The position numbers and the translations under genes are program-made. From the NCBI GenBank assembly GCA_041687295.1, contig JAWLCG010000289.1:1-6564 (forward strand): a stretch of DNA of 6,564 bases. The letters run 5' to 3'. Shown here piece after piece: positions 1 through 5,138 of this stretch. The first letter of the stretch is position 1; each line of letters begins with the position of its first letter. The DNA comes from JAWLCG01 sp041687295 (GTDB lineage: Bacteria > Planctomycetota > Phycisphaerae > SM23-33 > FEN-1343). The notes beneath the pieces were generated by a model. It had not been told where the DNA came from, did not search any database, and saw only the letters and a program-made list of their open reading frames with translations.

Positions 1-48
1 GCACGCCGCCCGGCTGGGACCCGGCCCTGCATGGGGTCTTCCCCCCCC

Positions 49-65
49 GCCGGACAGCGTCCGGC
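49..65. terminator. GC hairpin upstream of prmC
   Basis: GCCGGAC (49-55) and GTCCGGC (59-65) form a perfect 7-bp stem with a 3-base loop. There is no U-tract after it, so calling it a terminator is tentative; it could end an upstream gene lying outside the window. Its position supports 1-132 being non-coding leader rather than an extension of prmC. None of the three forward frames in 1-132 looks like the end of a protein I recognise. Confidence 0.35.
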
Positions 66-132
66 CTACAAGGGGCGGCCGTTCGCCCGGAACCCACGTG
101 CCCTCCTGACCTCTGTCCGTTACCATAGGACC

Positions 133-1032
133 ATGAGCGCCGAGACCGCCCCCAAACGCTGGACCGTGCTGGAGCTGATCAACTGGACGCGGGACTACCT
201 CGCCCGCGCCGGGGTCGATCAGCCCCGCCTGGCGGCCGAGTGGCTGCTGGCTGAGGTGCTGGGGTGCAAACGGCTGGAGCTGTATACCCGCTTCGAGTAC
301 GAGCCCACGCCCGCCCAGCGCGACGCCTACCGCGAGCTGGTCCGCCGGGCCGCCCAGCGCGAGCCGCTGGCCTATCTCGTGGGCCATCGCGAGTTCTACA
401 GCCTGGACTTCCTCGTCTCGCCGGCCGTGCTGATCCCAAGGCCCGAAACCGAGCTGCTGGCCCAGCTGGCCATCGAGCACCTCCAGGGCCTGGGCCGGCC
501 GGAGGTGCGGTTCTGGGACGTCTGCACCGGCTCGGCCTGCGTGGCGGTGGCCGTCGCCCGGCACGTGCCGGGCGGGCGGGGCCTGGCCACCGACATCAGC
601 GCCGACGCCCTGGCCGTCGCGGCCCAGAATGTCGAGCGCCACGGCCTGGGCGACCGCATCACGCTGGCCCGGGCCGACCTGCTGGCCCTGCCCGCCGAGC
701 AGGCCGACCTCGCGGCCGAGCCGTTCGACGCCCTGACGGCCAACCCCCCCTACGTCTCGACGGCCCAGATGGCCGAGCTGCCCCCCGAGGTCCGCCACGA
801 GCCCGCCGGCGCCCTGGCGGCCGGGGCCGAGGGCCTCGACACCATCGGCCCGCTGCTCGAGCAGGCCCCCGACCGCCTCGCCCCCGGCGGCCTGCTGGTG
901 ATGGAGATCGGCTTGGGCCAGGCCGACGCCGTCTGGGCCCTCGTCACCGAGAACCCCCGCTACGAGCGCCCCCGCTTCGCCAAAGACCCCGCCGGCATCG
1001 ACCGCGTCCTGGTCGCCTACCGCGCCACCTGA
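133..1032 (+). CDS. prmC: Peptide chain release factor N5-glutamine methyltransferase PrmC (HemK)
   Basis: This SAM-dependent cytoplasmic enzyme methylates the glutamine of the GGQ motif in release factors RF1 and RF2, which improves termination of translation. The 299-aa product has the usual PrmC length. Residues 1-75 match the helical N-terminal substrate-binding domain. PLAYLVGHREFYS (78-90) and IPRPETE (101-107) are the family's linker signatures. The Rossmann methyltransferase core has its SAM-binding loop at 129-136 (DVCTGSAC, where GTGSG is usual) and the diagnostic NPPY catalytic motif at 204-207. The frame is open to the start of the window with another ATG at 31, but homology begins after the ATG at 133 and a hairpin lies between, so 133 is preferred. 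Its only Shine-Dalgarno-like bases (AGGA, 127-130) are too close to the start to help. In many bacteria prfA lies just upstream; it is not visible here. Family assignment is secure, the exact start slightly less so. Confidence 0.95.
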   Translation: MSAETAPKRWTVLELINWTRDYLARAGVDQPRLAAEWLLAEVLGCKRLELYTRFEYEPTPAQRDAYRELVRRAAQREPLAYLVGHREFYSLDFLVSPAVLIPRPETELLAQLAIEHLQGLGRPEVRFWDVCTGSACVAVAVARHVPGGRGLATDISADALAVAAQNVERHGLGDRITLARADLLALPAEQADLAAEPFDALTANPPYVSTAQMAELPPEVRHEPAGALAAGAEGLDTIGPLLEQAPDRLAPGGLLVMEIGLGQADAVWALVTENPRYERPRFAKDPAGIDRVLVAYRAT

Positions 1033-1083
1033 GCGGGACCCCCGCCTTAGGCGCGTACAGGCCAACCGTGTCCTCCGGCCCAA

Positions 1084-1107
1084 GCCCACGGATTGCCATC
1101 CGTGGGC
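1084..1107. repeat. Perfect 10-bp hairpin downstream of prmC
   Basis: GCCCACGGAT (1084-1093) and ATCCGTGGGC (1098-1107) are perfect reverse complements around a TGCC loop. It lies about 50 bases after the prmC stop and could serve as an intrinsic terminator or RNA 3'-end stabiliser, but no U-tract follows. From memory, 'CCCACGGAT..ATCCGTGGG' palindromes are scattered through planctomycete intergenic DNA, so a dispersed REP-like element is equally likely. Confidence 0.55.
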
Positions 1108-1192
1108 ATCGCGGCGGACCATGCCTGTCGGGGCACAACCTACCCGCACGCCCAATGGGCAAACGGTCCAGCCCCAGAAAGCCACTGTCCGC

Positions 1193-1264
1193 AGCCACGG
1201 AAGGCCACAGCGTCTTCGCAAAGGAAGAAGCGTCCGGGCCGTGGCTACGGTGTCTGTAGCCACG
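1193..1264. repeat. Two mutually exclusive hairpins sharing one arm
   Basis: CGTGGCTAC (1240-1248) pairs perfectly with GTAGCCACG (1256-1264) around a 7-base loop, and a pyrimidine-rich TCTTTCCCC run follows. The same arm (CCGTGGCT, 1239-1246) can instead pair with AGCCACGG at 1193-1200. The geometry resembles a terminator/antiterminator switch, but no riboswitch or leader peptide is recognisable and the nearest downstream gene is more than 500 bp away. A dispersed repeat is the simpler reading. Confidence 0.4.
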
Positions 1265-1310
1265 TCTTTCCCCTTCTCCCTGGCCTCGGCCCCAGAGGGA
1301 GACACGATTG

Positions 1311-1408
1311 ACACCGATTACACAGATAAAGGCCGATGGCACAGATGGAGGATCTACCTGCTTCTTCTCCCATCTGTGCCATCGCAGTTTATCCGTGGAA
1401 TCTGTGGC
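1311..1408. repeat. MITE-like imperfect inverted repeat (ACACAGAT family)
   Basis: The arm 1311-1348 and the arm 1370-1408 are imperfect reverse complements. The inner 15 bp (CGATGGCACAGATGG, 1334-1348, against CCATCTGTGCCATCG, 1370-1384) is perfect, and the loop is 21 bases. The outer parts carry ACACAGATAAA and its degenerate partner TTTATCCGTGG. Similar 'GATTACACAGAT...ATCTGTG' palindromes occur in many planctomycete and other environmental genomes and yield spurious ORFs (recalled, not searched). The base composition is more AT-rich than the surroundings, which suggests an inserted element. No transposase is present. Confidence 0.6.
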
Positions 1409-1474
1409 CCCCATGCGTCCCTGACTCCCGGAGTGCCCCCTGGGTGTCCCTGCGCGATGGTCGAACCGCGCTTT

Positions 1475-1571
1475 TGGAGTGCGGGGGGGGGGGGGGGCCG
1501 GGGGGGTGANNNNNNNNNNGGATCGCATACGACCGAGCCAGCCAAAGCGGCGTCAAGGCCGCCGCACTCCA
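1475..1571. repeat. Inverted repeat enclosing poly-G and the assembly gap
   Basis: TGGAGTGCGG (1475-1484) is the exact reverse complement of CCGCACTCCA (1562-1571). Between them lie a 15-G run, a second G run, ten N, and a stretch containing AAAGCGGCGTCAAGGCCGCCG. The right part read on the - strand ('GGAGTGCGGCGGC..GACGCCGC') resembles a repeat common in planctomycete intergenic DNA, recalled rather than searched. The true length and content between the arms are unknown because of the gap. Confidence 0.5.
1510..1519. other. Assembly gap (10 N)
   Basis: Ten consecutive N follow a G-rich homopolymer stretch and sit inside an inverted repeat. A round number of N suggests a scaffolding placeholder, so the real distance may differ. 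Reading frames drawn across it are meaningless. Confidence 0.97.
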
Positions 1572-1632
1572 TACTGCGCTCGCGCCCTGGGCCTCCATTG
1601 GCCGGTATGACTGACGATCGGAGGCCGGACGA

Positions 1633-1657
1633 CATGGCTGCAGACAGCGCAGCCATG
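1633..1657. repeat. CATGGCTGC/GCAGCCATG hairpin
   Basis: A perfect 9-bp stem (1633-1641 with 1649-1657) has a 7-base loop and is followed by CGGCCATGGCACC at 1663-1675. A related hairpin with the same trailing sequence occurs at 5078-5102, before the oxidoreductase gene. This suggests a dispersed repeat rather than a gene-specific regulatory site. Confidence 0.5.
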
Positions 1658-1705
1658 CCCACCGGCCATGGCACCGGTCATGGGACTTGTTCGCCCCCGC
1701 CGCTG

Positions 1706-1735
1706 TTGGCCCGCATCGCGGGTGGGGCGTATACT
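1706..1735 (+). promoter_or_regulatory. Probable sigma-70 promoter of the desaturase gene
   Basis: TTGGCC (1706-1711) and TATACT (1730-1735) are separated by 18 bases. The -10 matches the consensus at five of six positions and is one of few AT-rich spots in this GC-rich region. Transcription would start near 1742, giving a leader of about 57 bases. This is inference from motif and position only. Confidence 0.45.
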
Positions 1736-1785
1736 TTCCGCACGAGGCCGGGGCCTGATGGACGCACCGAAACCCCCGGCCATGC

Positions 1786-1790
1786 GGAGG
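1786..1790 (+). promoter_or_regulatory. Shine-Dalgarno site fixing the desaturase start
   Basis: GGAGG lies 8 bases before the ATG at 1799. It decides in favour of this start over upstream in-frame ATGs, which run through repeats and the assembly gap. Confidence 0.75.
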
Positions 1791-1798
1791 AGCCCTTC

Positions 1799-2830
1799 AT
1801 GTCAGACGCCCCGCCCGATTCCAGGCCGATCCAGTGGTACCGCTGCCGGCTCGACCGCGACACGCTGCGCAGCCTCACCGCCCGCAGCGACTGGCGGGGC
1901 TTTCGACAGATCGGCCTGCAACTGCTGATCACGGCGGGGGCCGGCGTGGGCACCTACTGGCTGCTGGTCAACGGCCCCTGGCTGCTGGCGGTGCCGGCCC
2001 TGCTGGTCTACGGCACGATCTACTCGTTCCTGGGCCTCTCCGGCGCGGGCCATGAGCTGTGCCACGGCACGGTCTTCCGCACACGGTTCTGGAACGAGCT
2101 TTTCCTGCGCCTGGTGGCATTCCTGAGCTGGACGAACTTCGTCCACTTCCGCGCCAGCCATGCCGGGCACCACCAGTGGACCGTCCACCGCGGGCGCGAC
2201 CTGGAGGTGGTGCTGCCCCAGAGCCTCCGCCGGCGGGACTGGGTCTTTTTGGCCGTCGACGTGCGGGGCCTGTGGCAGAAGCTCGCCACGACGGTGCGGC
2301 ACGCCCGGGGCCGACTCGAGGGCGAGTGGGAGCACCGCATCTTCCTCGAGTCGAACGTCCGGGGCCGGCGCGCCCTGGCCCGCTGGGCGCGGGTGCTGCT
2401 GGGGGGTCAGCTCGCCCTGGCGGTCGTTTTCGTGGCGACGGGCCAATGGCCCCTGCTGCTGCTGGTGACCTTCGCCCCGTTCTACGCGGGCTGGCTGAAC
2501 TTCCTGTGCGCCTTTCCCCAGCACGCGGGCCTCTCGCACAGCGTGCCCGACTTCCGCCTGTGCTGCCAGACGATGACGCTTAACCCGGTGGTGCGGTTCC
2601 TGTACTGGCAGATGAACTACCACGTCGAGCACCACATGTACGCCGCCGTGCCGTTCCACCGCCTGGCCGACCTCCGCCGGACCATCGAGCCCGACCTGCC
2701 CCCCGCCTGTCGCGGCCTGCGCGGGGCGTGGCGCGAGCTGCTCTCCGCCCTCGCCCGCCAGCGGACCGACCCGGAATACGCCTACGTCCCCCCCCTGCCC
2801 CACCCCGCCGGCCGGGCGACGGTCCAGTAG
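1799..2830 (+). CDS. Membrane fatty acid desaturase family protein
   Basis: This 343-aa integral membrane di-iron protein belongs to the fatty-acid desaturase superfamily (PF00487 type). The family uses O2 and reduced ferredoxin or cytochrome b5 to desaturate or hydroxylate lipid chains. All three histidine boxes are present: HELCH at 85-89, HAGHH at 121-125 and HVEHH at 275-279. Two more histidines, H242 and H247 (QHAGLSH), precede box 3. Hydrophobic segments lie at roughly 36-56, 60-82, 99-117, 199-214 and 217-235, the usual arrangement with the boxes on the cytoplasmic side. The N-terminus has no signal peptide. The tail after 315 is charged, then proline-rich. The gene stands alone, with a promoter-like site upstream and a hairpin directly after the stop. 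Substrate and regiospecificity cannot be read; sphingolipid desaturases and carotenoid ketolases/hydroxylases share these motifs. An oxygen-using enzyme implies at least some exposure to air. Confidence 0.9.
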   Translation: MSDAPPDSRPIQWYRCRLDRDTLRSLTARSDWRGFRQIGLQLLITAGAGVGTYWLLVNGPWLLAVPALLVYGTIYSFLGLSGAGHELCHGTVFRTRFWNELFLRLVAFLSWTNFVHFRASHAGHHQWTVHRGRDLEVVLPQSLRRRDWVFLAVDVRGLWQKLATTVRHARGRLEGEWEHRIFLESNVRGRRALARWARVLLGGQLALAVVFVATGQWPLLLLVTFAPFYAGWLNFLCAFPQHAGLSHSVPDFRLCCQTMTLNPVVRFLYWQMNYHVEHHMYAAVPFHRLADLRRTIEPDLPPACRGLRGAWRELLSALARQRTDPEYAYVPPLPHPAGRATVQ

Positions 2831-2847
2831 GGCGGGCACGGCCCGCC
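2831..2847 (+). terminator. GC hairpin abutting the desaturase stop codon
   Basis: GGCGGGC (2831-2837) and GCCCGCC (2841-2847) form a perfect 7-bp stem with an ACG triloop, starting at the base after the TAG stop. No U-tract follows. It may stabilise the 3' end or terminate transcription without a U-tract. Function is inferred. Confidence 0.45.
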
Positions 2848-2887
2848 GCCGCACCCCCAGAGCTCCGCATCGGTGTCGGGCCCTGAT

Positions 2888-2974
2888 GGGCGACTGGCTG
2901 GGCCGGGCGTCGCCCCCTCCTTGCCTGCCGGGCCTCACTGCGTTCGACCCGGCCTACGGGTTAACCCGGCAAGG
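2888..2974 (-). repeat. REP-like palindromic cluster, copy A
   Basis: The segment 2927-2960, read on the - strand, starts CCCGTAGGCCGGGTCGA and ends GAGGCCCGGC. It matches 5021-5055 on the + strand with only a few differences, including one extra base. Nested stems surround it: GGGCGAC/GTCGCCC (2888-2894 with 2909-2915) and CCTTGCC/GGCAAGG (2919-2925 with 2968-2974). It codes for nothing recognisable. The second copy shows it is a dispersed element. Confidence 0.65.
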
Positions 2975-3021
2975 CGACGATGACGCGCCACACCCCGTAC
3001 GGCCAGGCTTACGGAGCCAAT

Positions 3022-3280
3022 CGAAACGAACCCAATTGCATACTGTATACAATCAGAGAATTCCCAGAATCTGCCCCTGGCAGGGCAGGCGGCAGGCGGG
3101 CGAGGTTGGGCGGACTTGCCGAAACGAACCCAATTCGACTCTGCTCAAGCCTTGTTTGTGCCGTGCCTTGTGGAGAAACTTCGCCGACGGAACGAACCCA
3201 ATGCCCGTCGGCCCGGCCACCAGGGGCCCGTGCCCGGCGCCTGCCGGCAAGCAGGAAGACTTGCCGAAACGAACCCAATT
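3022..3280 (+). repeat. Four direct copies of CGAAACGAACCCAATT
   Basis: Copies lie at 3022-3037, 3120-3135, 3188-3202 (degenerate, CGGAACGAACCCAAT) and 3265-3280. Three copies are identical over 16 bases and the fourth shares AACGAACCCAAT. Start-to-start spacing is 98, 68 and 77 bases. Copies 2 and 4 are preceded by the same CTTGC, so the shared unit there is 21 bases. From memory, ORFs rich in 'NEPN', 'TNPI' and 'RTQF' recur in Phycisphaerae-like genomes, which suggests a dispersed family. Unequal spacing and the short unit do not fit CRISPR. Function unknown. Confidence 0.75.
3035..3053. promoter_or_regulatory. AT-rich 19-bp near-palindrome, possible operator
   Basis: ATTGCATACTGTATACAAT is symmetric around T3044 except for one mismatched pair (bases 5 and 15). 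It overlaps the end of the first CGAACCCAAT copy. The TGTATAC core resembles operators of GntR-family (FCD subgroup) regulators, but no regulator is encoded here and it lies about 355 bp before the next start codon. It may be part of the repeat element. Confidence 0.25.
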
Positions 3281-3350
3281 TGGCCGCTGGGCCAGGGCGG
3301 CGTCTTCGCTACGACGCCGGGGCGCTGGGGCGGGTGGCGGAAGGGACGGC

Positions 3351-3380
3351 TTGACATGGAGGGCCCGGGGGGCCAAGATT
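3351..3380 (+). promoter_or_regulatory. Possible promoter of the glycosidase-like gene
   Basis: A consensus TTGACA (3351-3356) is followed after 18 bases by AAGATT (3375-3380), which matches the -10 consensus at only three positions. The position, about 28 bases before the start codon, fits a short leader. The weak -10 makes this tentative. Confidence 0.25.
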
Positions 3381-3408
3381 CGGCGGAACTGACGCGGGAG
3401 GAGCTTAG

Positions 3409-4974
3409 ATGGATGCCGTTCCACAATGGGGTCTGTTCGAGATCGAGCTGACCAGTCACCAGGACTACGAGGACCCGTTCCAGGACGTGACGGTGACGGT
3501 GGGCTTTACCAGCCCCGCTGGCCGGACGCGGACGGTCGAGGCCTTCTGGGACGGCGGGCGGACCTGGCGGGCGCGTTTCAATCCCGACGGGCCGGGCCGA
3601 TGGGCCTGGGCGAGCACCTGCTCCAGCGCCACCAACGCCGGCCTGCAGGGCCGGGCGGGCACCTTCAGCTGCGATCCGCCGCCGGCCAAGGGCCCCCCCC
3701 TGCGCCGGCACGGGCCGGTGCACGTCGCCGAGGATGGCCGACACTTCGCCCACGCGGACGGCACGGCCTTCTTCTGGCTGGCCGACACGGCCTGGAACGG
3801 CCCGCTGCGGGCCAGGCCCGACCAGTGGCAGACCTACCTGGCGGCGCGGAAGAAGCAGGGCTTCTCGGCCATTCAGTTCGTGTCCACCCAGTGGCGGGGC
3901 GCCGACGGCAAGACCCTGGGCCAAGTGGCCTTCGACGTGGCCGAGGGGCGGATCGCCCACTTCAACCCGGAATTCTTCGCCCGGCTGGACCCGTACGTCC
4001 GGGCCATCAACGAGCACGGCCTGCTGGCGGCCCCGGTGATCCTGTGGGCCTGCACGAAGGACGACCCGGGCCAAACGCTCTCGGACGAGCAGGCCATCCG
4101 ATTCGCCCGCTACCTTGTCGCCCGCTGGGGCGGCTACGAGGTGGTCTGGCTGCTGGGGGGCGACGGCGACTACACCGGCCCCTCGGCCGCGCGGTGGCGC
4201 AAAATAGGCCGGGCCGTCTTCGCCGACCGCCACGATCGGCCCGCCACGATGCACTACTGCGGCCAGAAGAGCTTCACCGACGAGTTCCGCTCCGAAAGCT
4301 GGTTCGACTTCATGGGCTACCAGAGCGGCCATGGGGTCAGCGAGGCGGAGTTGCGGTGGCTCGTGCAGGGCCCGCCGGCGACGGAGTGGCGGGACGAGCC
4401 GGTCAAGCCGAGCGTGAACCTCGAGCCCAACTACGAGGCCATGCCCGCCTACGGCAGCGGCGAGATGCTGGGGGCCTACGAGGTCCGCCGGGCGGTGTGC
4501 TGGTCGCTGCTGGTGATGCCGCCGGCCGGCGTAACCTATGGCTGCAATCCGATTTGGATCTGGCCGCCCAAGGGCAAGGGCAAGGCCATCGGCCATGGCA
4601 CCATCGACAAGGCCGGCCTGACGCCCGAGTGGTCCGAGGGCCTCAAGCTGCCCGGCGGCGAGCAGATGGGCCACGTGCGGGCCTTTTTCGAGGCCCTGGA
4701 GTGGACCCGCCTGCGGCCCAGTCCGGAGCTGCTGGCCGAGCAGCCGGGGCTCGACGACCCGTCGCGGTTCATCGCCGCCGCCCGCACCGTCGAACGCCGC
4801 GAGGCCGCCCTCTACCTGCCCCGCGGCGGTGAGATGGCCCTGGCGGATATCCGCGGCTTCCGCACCATCCGCTGGTTCAACCCCCGCACGGGCAAGTGGT
4901 CCGGCAGCAAGACCGTCCAGCCCCGCCTGCAGGCCCCCGACGAGCAGGACTGGCTGGTCCGTATCGAGGCCTGA
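3409..4974 (+). CDS. DUF5060/DUF4038 apiosidase-like glycoside hydrolase (GH140-type)
   Basis: The 521-aa product has three parts. Residues 4-90 form a DUF5060-like beta-sandwich (WGLFEIEL start, FWDGGRTWRARFNPDGPGRW at 46-65). Residues 100-430 form a DUF4038 apiosidase-like TIM barrel (FAHADGTAFFWLADTAWN, 113-130). Residues 453-521 resemble the 'putative collagen-binding' C-terminal beta domain (RWFNPRTGKW, 488-497). By analogy with characterised GH140 apiosidases, which act on rhamnogalacturonan-II side chains, the carboxylates D252 (WLLGGDGDY) and E339 or E343 (NLEPNYE) are candidate catalytic residues. There is no signal peptide or lipobox, so it is predicted cytoplasmic and would act on imported oligosaccharides. 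GGAGG at 3397-3401 lies 7 bases before the ATG. The next gene is a Gfo/Idh/MocA oxidoreductase 164 bp downstream, suggesting a carbohydrate-processing pair. The family fold is fairly secure; apiosidase activity is not, since many DUF4038 proteins are uncharacterised. Confidence 0.85.
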   Translation: MDAVPQWGLFEIELTSHQDYEDPFQDVTVTVGFTSPAGRTRTVEAFWDGGRTWRARFNPDGPGRWAWASTCSSATNAGLQGRAGTFSCDPPPAKGPPLRRHGPVHVAEDGRHFAHADGTAFFWLADTAWNGPLRARPDQWQTYLAARKKQGFSAIQFVSTQWRGADGKTLGQVAFDVAEGRIAHFNPEFFARLDPYVRAINEHGLLAAPVILWACTKDDPGQTLSDEQAIRFARYLVARWGGYEVVWLLGGDGDYTGPSAARWRKIGRAVFADRHDRPATMHYCGQKSFTDEFRSESWFDFMGYQSGHGVSEAELRWLVQGPPATEWRDEPVKPSVNLEPNYEAMPAYGSGEMLGAYEVRRAVCWSLLVMPPAGVTYGCNPIWIWPPKGKGKAIGHGTIDKAGLTPEWSEGLKLPGGEQMGHVRAFFEALEWTRLRPSPELLAEQPGLDDPSRFIAAARTVERREAALYLPRGGEMALADIRGFRTIRWFNPRTGKWSGSKTVQPRLQAPDEQDWLVRIEA

Positions 4975-4994
4975 GCGGACCGTTACACTCTCTG

Positions 4995-5056
4995 CGAGCG
5001 ACAGCGAGGCCCGGCGCAGGCCCGTAGGCCGGGTCGAGCGCCAGCGAGGCCCGGCG
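4995..5056 (+). repeat. REP-like element, copy B, with a partial tandem duplication
   Basis: The segment 5021-5055 (CCCGTAGGCCGGGTCGAG..GAGGCCCGGC) is the opposite-orientation partner of 2927-2960. Its second half is also duplicated in tandem: 4995-5016 and 5035-5056 are 22-base units differing at one position, offset by exactly 40 bases. It lies between the glycosidase-like gene and the oxidoreductase gene and has no coding content. Confidence 0.7.
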
Positions 5057-5077
5057 GCGAGGGCGGCGCAGGCGCAG

Positions 5078-5102
5078 CATGGCCGCGAGCGGCCATGGCA
5101 CC
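5078..5102. repeat. CATGGCCG/CGGCCATG hairpin before the oxidoreductase gene
   Basis: A perfect 8-bp stem (5078-5085 with 5090-5097) closes a CGAG loop, and CC after GGCA completes CGGCCATGGCACC (5090-5102). It resembles the hairpin at 1633-1675. It lies 37 bases before the start codon and could attenuate read-through from the upstream gene, but its recurrence argues for a dispersed repeat. An in-frame ATG at 5079 lies inside it and is rejected as a start. Confidence 0.45.
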
Positions 5103-5124
5103 CCCCTTGTATCGTTCTTTTCTG

Positions 5125-5130
5125 AAGGAG
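5125..5130 (+). promoter_or_regulatory. Shine-Dalgarno site fixing the oxidoreductase start
   Basis: AAGGAG lies 8 bases before the ATG at 5139. The competing in-frame ATG at 5079 sits inside a hairpin, has no such site, and would add 20 residues ahead of the Rossmann fold. Confidence 0.85.
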
Positions 5131-5138
5131 CTTACGGT

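Larger units (their letters stand above)
1033..1798. other. Repeat-rich intergenic region without a gene
   Basis: No reading frame here has a recognisable domain. The long + frame entering the desaturase gene from 1121 runs through inverted repeats and the N gap and is not a credible N-terminal extension. The region holds, in order, a 5-bp hairpin touching the prmC stop (1033-1045), several hairpins, a MITE-like inverted repeat, a 15-G homopolymer (1483-1497) with the assembly gap, another hairpin, and a probable promoter. Most of these are listed separately. Confidence 0.7.
2975..3350. other. Intergenic stretch carrying the CGAACCCAAT repeats
   Basis: No convincing gene lies here. All three forward frames stay open across much of it only because the DNA is GC-rich and the repeat lacks stops; the translations (NEPN, TNPI, RTQF at each repeat) have no domain. 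The contents are the four-copy repeat, associated hairpins and one AT-rich palindrome, listed separately. Confidence 0.65.

Noticed and set aside
31..132. In-frame N-terminal extension of PrmC from the ATG at 31
   Set aside because: The extra residues cross a perfect hairpin and do not resemble the family's N-terminus.
519..540. CTGSAC in place of GTGSG in the PrmC SAM loop as a sign of inactivity
   Set aside because: The loop keeps D129, T132, G133 and S134, the NPPY motif is intact, and variation at these positions is tolerated in the methyltransferase fold.
1121..1798. In-frame N-terminal extension of the desaturase
   Set aside because: It would translate a MITE-like repeat and the N gap; the SD site and homology begin at 1799.
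1802..2938. 378-residue open frame on the - strand
   Set aside because: It is antisense to the desaturase gene, whose three His boxes, SD site and promoter identify the true coding strand.
3022..3280. CRISPR array
   Set aside because: The units are only about 13-21 bases, spacing is irregular (98, 68, 77), one copy is degenerate and no cas gene is present.
2886..3451. Small proteins encoded over the CGAACCCAAT repeats
   Set aside because: All three frames are open with no preferred one, there is no SD site or domain, and the peptides are simple translations of the repeat.
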